Below, piece after piece: positions 14,347 to 16,681 of a stretch of 16,681 nucleotides of DNA. Origin of the DNA: Candidatus Pacearchaeota archaeon (lineage in GTDB: Archaea; Nanobdellota; Nanobdellia; Pacearchaeales; GW2011-AR1); assembly GCA_018304205.1 (NCBI GenBank), contig JAGVWR010000019.1, positions 1-16,681 of the forward strand, written 5' to 3'. Each line of letters starts with the position of its first letter. The first letter of the stretch is position 1. The notes beneath the pieces were generated by a model, which worked only from the letters and a program-made list of their open reading frames with translations, had not been told where the DNA came from and did not search any database. Position numbers and translations under genes: made by a program.

Positions 14347-14934
14347 TTATCTTTTCCAAAATTGCCAGGGTTTTTTCTGTTTTCTGTTGAGTCTTAATGT
14401 AAACCAGATTAAGACTATGAGTGCAATTAAGAGAAGAAGGAATCTCCATATGCTGCTAAAGTTTCTCCAGTTTATTGCTGATCCCCAAAATATTGACCAG
14501 ATTCCGCTAGCGATTAGAGCAGAACCAACAGGTTCTGTACTTAGCAAGAAATAGCCTATTACGAAAATAATTACGGCAATAATTATTGAGATTATGAAAG
14601 CTATTTTTGCATGTGCGTCTAATGCTTCTTCATATTGTTTGTTACAATAATTGCATTCCTTTAGTGAAACTGCACAGCCCTGATCATCGTATTCAAATAT
14701 TGGTTGACCTTCTTGCGCATAACATTGATCTTGCTGTCCTTGGAGAGCTCTTGAGAAATTGCATGTACCTGAAAGAGTTCCATCTGCTTTTACAGGATAA
14801 GTGCCGAATGAATTAGCTGTGCAAAAATCATTATATTCAGGAGTTGGATAAAAAGCTTCAATTCCTTGCCAGAGAACGAGACCAAAGACTATAAGTATGC
14901 CTAAACCAAGAATAAAATTCTTTATTTTCATCAT
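14347..14934 (-). CDS. Four-helix membrane protein with Cys-rich outer domain
   Basis: At 195 aa it is not recognised as a named family. TM1 is at about 5-24. An outer domain (25-108) holds six cysteines (C38, C58, C71, C87, C94, C97), including a CNYC pair. TM2 is at 110-131, TM3 at 136-153 and TM4 at 163-181, followed by a basic, Trp-containing tail (RLNRKQKKPWQFWKR) placed inside by the positive-inside rule. The even cysteine number suggests three disulfides outside the cell. The start is one of two adjacent ATGs (14934 or 14931). The TATA element at 14956 serves this gene and the divergent aIF2-beta. A link to the neighbouring envelope operon is possible but unproven. Confidence 0.85.
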   Translation of the reverse strand: MMKIKNFILGLGILIVFGLVLWQGIEAFYPTPEYNDFCTANSFGTYPVKADGTLSGTCNFSRALQGQQDQCYAQEGQPIFEYDDQGCAVSLKECNYCNKQYEEALDAHAKIAFIISIIIAVIIFVIGYFLLSTEPVGSALIASGIWSIFWGSAINWRNFSSIWRFLLLLIALIVLIWFTLRLNRKQKKPWQFWKR

Positions 14935-14955
14935 TTAATAAAAAGGACAGTCATC

Positions 14956-14963
14956 TTTATAAA
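14956..14963. promoter_or_regulatory. Single palindromic TATA box for two divergent genes
   Basis: TTTATAAA reads the same on both strands. Its centre is 25.5 nt from the membrane-protein ATG (14934) and 26.5 nt from the aIF2-beta ATG (14986). The whole spacer is only 51 nt and contains no second candidate, so one TBP site probably drives both leaderless genes. Confidence 0.65.
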
Positions 14964-14985
14964 CCTTCTTTTGATTTCAATGATT

Positions 14986-15390
14986 ATGGAATCTTATGAA
15001 GAATTGCTCGATAATGCTTATAAAAACGTGAAAGTAGTTGGAATAAGTAGCGATAGATTTGAGGTTCCTAAAGTTGAAGGCCAAGTATCTGGAAAGAATA
15101 CAATAATTACTAACTTTATTGATATAGCAAACTATGTAAGAAGAAAAGCTGAAGAATTGATGAAATTTTTACTTAAGGAACTCGCAGTATCAGGAAAACT
15201 TGAGTCAAACAGGCTAATACTGAATACTAAACTAAGTTCAGCAAAAGTGAATGAAAAAATAATGCTTTATGTTAAGGAATTCGTAATTTGTTCTGTTTGC
15301 GGGAAACCTGATACAGAGGTAATATCTGAAAAAGGAATAAAGGTAAAGAATTGTTTAGCTTGTGGAGCCAAGTCGCCTATCAAATATTAA
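14986..15390 (+). CDS. aif2b: Translation initiation factor aIF2 subunit beta
   Basis: aIF2-beta is a subunit of the heterotrimer that brings initiator Met-tRNA to the small ribosomal subunit. The 134-aa product has the N-terminal MESYEELLDNAY helix that contacts aIF2-gamma. A central alpha-beta domain (about 20-97) includes FEVPKVEGQVSGKNTIITNF. A C-terminal zinc ribbon has C102-x2-C105 and C123-x2-C126. Length is full for archaea. Upstream in-frame TTG (14971) and ATG (14980) exist, but TATA spacing and the usual family N-terminus favour 14986. A weak 7-bp hairpin with a bulged G follows the stop (15393-15413). Confidence 0.95.
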   Translation: MESYEELLDNAYKNVKVVGISSDRFEVPKVEGQVSGKNTIITNFIDIANYVRRKAEELMKFLLKELAVSGKLESNRLILNTKLSSAKVNEKIMLYVKEFVICSVCGKPDTEVISEKGIKVKNCLACGAKSPIKY

Positions 15391-15418
15391 TTTCCTGATA
15401 GATTCTTATAGGATAAGT

Positions 15419-15426
15419 TATTTAAA
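15419..15426 (+). promoter_or_regulatory. TATA box for the DUF424 gene
   Basis: TATTTAAA is centred 25.5 nt before the ATG at 15448, giving this gene its own leaderless promoter despite lying just 57 nt after aIF2-beta. Confidence 0.55.
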
Positions 15427-15447
15427 CACTAATATGATCGGTAAACT

Positions 15448-15744
15448 ATGTTTATAAAAATACACAAATCATATAGAAACATTGTTGCAGTTTGCGACAG
15501 CGATTTAATTGGAAAAAGATTTGAAGAGGGAAAGTTTCAACTTCATCTTAAGGAGAATTTCTATAAAGGCGAAGAGAAAGAAATGGAAGAACTAACCGAA
15601 CTAATAAGAAAGCAATTTGCATTTGATGCAACATTTAACGTTGTAGGAAAAGAATCAATACAGGCCGCGATAGAAGCAGGAGTTATTTCGCAAAATGATG
15701 TTTCCGAACTTGCAGGAATTCCTTATGCATTAACTTTATTATAA
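15448..15744 (+). CDS. DUF424 family protein
   Basis: This 98-aa archaeal protein starts MFIKIHKSYRNIVAVCDSDLIGK, followed by FEEGKFQLHLKENFYKGE, the DUF424 signature. Residues 50-98 form a small alpha/beta half ending in GVISQNDVSELAGIPYALTLL. The molecular role is unestablished. The family is restricted to archaea and is often found near translation and ribosome-related genes, as here after aIF2-beta. The length is complete. Its last two codons overlap the end of the convergent gene in a TTATAA palindrome. Confidence 0.88.
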   Translation: MFIKIHKSYRNIVAVCDSDLIGKRFEEGKFQLHLKENFYKGEEKEMEELTELIRKQFAFDATFNVVGKESIQAAIEAGVISQNDVSELAGIPYALTLL

Positions 15745-16125
15745 AACAAAAACTCTATTGATTTTTAGAGCAACTACATACTTTTCTAATTCTCGAGAGG
15801 AAGGGTTTAGGATATATTCTCTATTATTATAATGAGCCAGGATTTTAACTTCTTCAGCGAAAGGCATTATTCCAAGTTTAAGCTTTTCAGTTGTTTTGTT
15901 GATTATTTCTTTAAGATCATTTGGAACAGACTGTACTATTTTTCTTTCAACTGAATCAAAAAGGAAAGCTTTATATGAATTACCTATTAATTGATTTGCA
16001 GGGTCTTCTATTTCTTTTCTTGATGGAAAATTGGAAAGAATAGGAATCCATTCTCTTAGGGATTCTCTTAGGTTTGATTGATAGTTTCTGCCTATTTCTA
16101 TTTCGCCTAATAAATTGTTATCCAT
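15739..16125 (-). CDS. Uncharacterised small cytoplasmic protein
   Basis: The 128-aa product (from MDNNLLGEIEIG) is not recognised. It is soluble, has no cysteines, signal or membrane helix, and looks alpha/beta, with a central YKAFLFDSVERKIVQSVPNDLKEIINKTTEK helix and a C-terminal strand (VVALKINRVFVL). An in-frame TTG at 16149 would add eight residues. The ATG at 16125 lies 39 nt from the nearest TATA-like element, so a leader of about 13 nt is likely. It is the one minus-strand gene between DUF424 and the KH gene and interrupts an otherwise translation-related cluster. Confidence 0.7.
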   Translation of the reverse strand: MDNNLLGEIEIGRNYQSNLRESLREWIPILSNFPSRKEIEDPANQLIGNSYKAFLFDSVERKIVQSVPNDLKEIINKTTEKLKLGIMPFAEEVKILAHYNNREYILNPSSRELEKYVVALKINRVFVL

Positions 16126-16159
16126 ATTAAAATTAGATCTTCTAAACAAAAAACAACAC

Positions 16160-16167
16160 TTTAAAAA
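16160..16167 (+). promoter_or_regulatory. TATA box for the KH protein gene
   Basis: TTTAAAAA is centred about 26 nt before the ATG at 16190, so that gene is leaderless. On the other strand it may also serve the divergent unknown gene, whose start would then follow a short leader. Confidence 0.5.
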
Positions 16168-16189
16168 ACTTTGTATTCTTAGAATAATT

Positions 16190-16681
16190 ATGGAAACAAT
16201 TTATATAGAAAAAATCAGAGATTTAAAGAAAAATTTGGAAGAAATAGAGACTAAACTAAAGGTTAAATTAATTTTTAATGGGAGACTTGTAACCATAGAC
16301 GGGGATTCACTTGACGAATATGAGGCTTCGATAGTACTCGATGCAATAGGTTTTGGATTTTCTACTAAGCGAGCGTTAACATTAAAAGATCCTGAACTGA
16401 TTTTTAGAAAGTTGAATATAAAAGCGTTCACTAGGAGAAAGAATTTAAGAGAGGTAAGAGCAAGAGTAATTGGGGAAAAAGGAAGGACTAAGAGAACGAT
16501 AGAAGAGATTTCTAATTCAAATATAATATTAAATGAGAATCAGAATCAAGTAGGCATAATTGGTTCCGCAGAATCTATAGAGACTGCAACACAAGCGTTG
16601 ACTAATTTGATAAGAGGAACAAAGCAAGCAAACATTTACAGATTTTTGGAAAAAATGAATGCTGCAAAAAAAATGGACTAT
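16190..16681 (+). CDS. KH-domain RNA-binding protein, Pno1/Krr1 (Dim2)-like, truncated by window edge
   Basis: The frame is open for 164 codons to the last base, without a stop. Archaeal members bind rRNA and relate to eukaryotic Pno1/Dim2, which acts in small-subunit maturation. The second KH domain is clear: VRARVIGEKGRTKRTIEE (G-x-x-G loop GEKG), then an IGS strand and ATQALTNLIRGTKQANIYRFLEK, the family's C-terminal hallmark. The linker has EASIVLDAIGFGFSTKRALTL. The first KH domain is degenerate: MEETIYIEKIRDLKKNLEEIE has no G-x-x-G loop and seems a few residues short there. The start follows from the TATA spacing. Few residues are probably missing, since known relatives end soon after the FLE motif. 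Confidence 0.9.
   Translation, partial: METIYIEKIRDLKKNLEEIETKLKVKLIFNGRLVTIDGDSLDEYEASIVLDAIGFGFSTKRALTLKDPELIFRKLNIKAFTRRKNLREVRARVIGEKGRTKRTIEEISNSNIILNENQNQVGIIGSAESIETATQALTNLIRGTKQANIYRFLEKMNAAKKMDY

Overview
The window looks like chromosomal DNA of an archaeon, probably a small-genome DPANN lineage of the Pacearchaeota/Woesearchaeota kind. The reasons are archaeal information-processing genes (FtsY, a GINS subunit, aIF2-beta, a DUF424 protein, a Pno1/Krr1-like KH protein, archaeal-type phosphoglycerate mutase), a tRNA with a bulge-helix-bulge intron, TATA boxes about 26 nt before leaderless start codons, AT-rich DNA, and a large block of secreted proteins with an archaeal prepilin-like leader. 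The lineage is inferred from general resemblance; no database search was made.

Layout. 1-136: a possible tail of a plus-strand gene and a convergent junction. 137-1324 (minus): ftsY, divergent from apgM (1438-2679, plus), which is followed by a GINS subunit gene (2729-3289, plus). 3290-3745: a 456-nt gene-free convergent spacer with three long hairpins (two of them related), a pyrimidine tract and a further inverted repeat. 3746-4276 (minus): an unrecognised Cys/His-rich protein. 4397-4607: divergent tRNA-Thr(UGU), with a 15-nt intron, and tRNA-Val(GAC), which seem to share one TATA-like element. 4676-13551 (plus): four tightly packed envelope genes (158, 211, 621 and 1973 aa), all with export signals. 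13552-14934 (minus): a possible lipoprotein and a four-helix membrane protein with a Cys-rich outer domain. 14986-16681: aIF2-beta, DUF424, an unknown minus-strand gene, and a KH protein cut by the window edge.

How the genes may work together. The envelope block is the main candidate for an undescribed system. Two small Ig-like secreted or anchored proteins, one large protein with a class III (prepilin-like) signal, and one giant Cys-rich extracellular protein are linked by overlaps of 53 nt and 4 nt. The convergent lipoprotein and membrane protein may belong to the same surface, but that is inference. Together they suggest a disulfide-stabilised surface structure, perhaps pilus-anchored. The flanking genes are housekeeping: protein targeting, glycolysis, replication and translation.

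Regulation. Nine of ten protein genes that start a transcription unit have a TATA-like box centred about 24-27 nt upstream of the preferred start, which fits leaderless transcripts; the exception is the unknown minus-strand gene at 15739-16125, whose best candidate box is 39 nt away. Genes inside the envelope operon instead rely on overlap, with a visible Shine-Dalgarno in one case. In two divergent pairs a single TATA-like element is correctly spaced for both genes.
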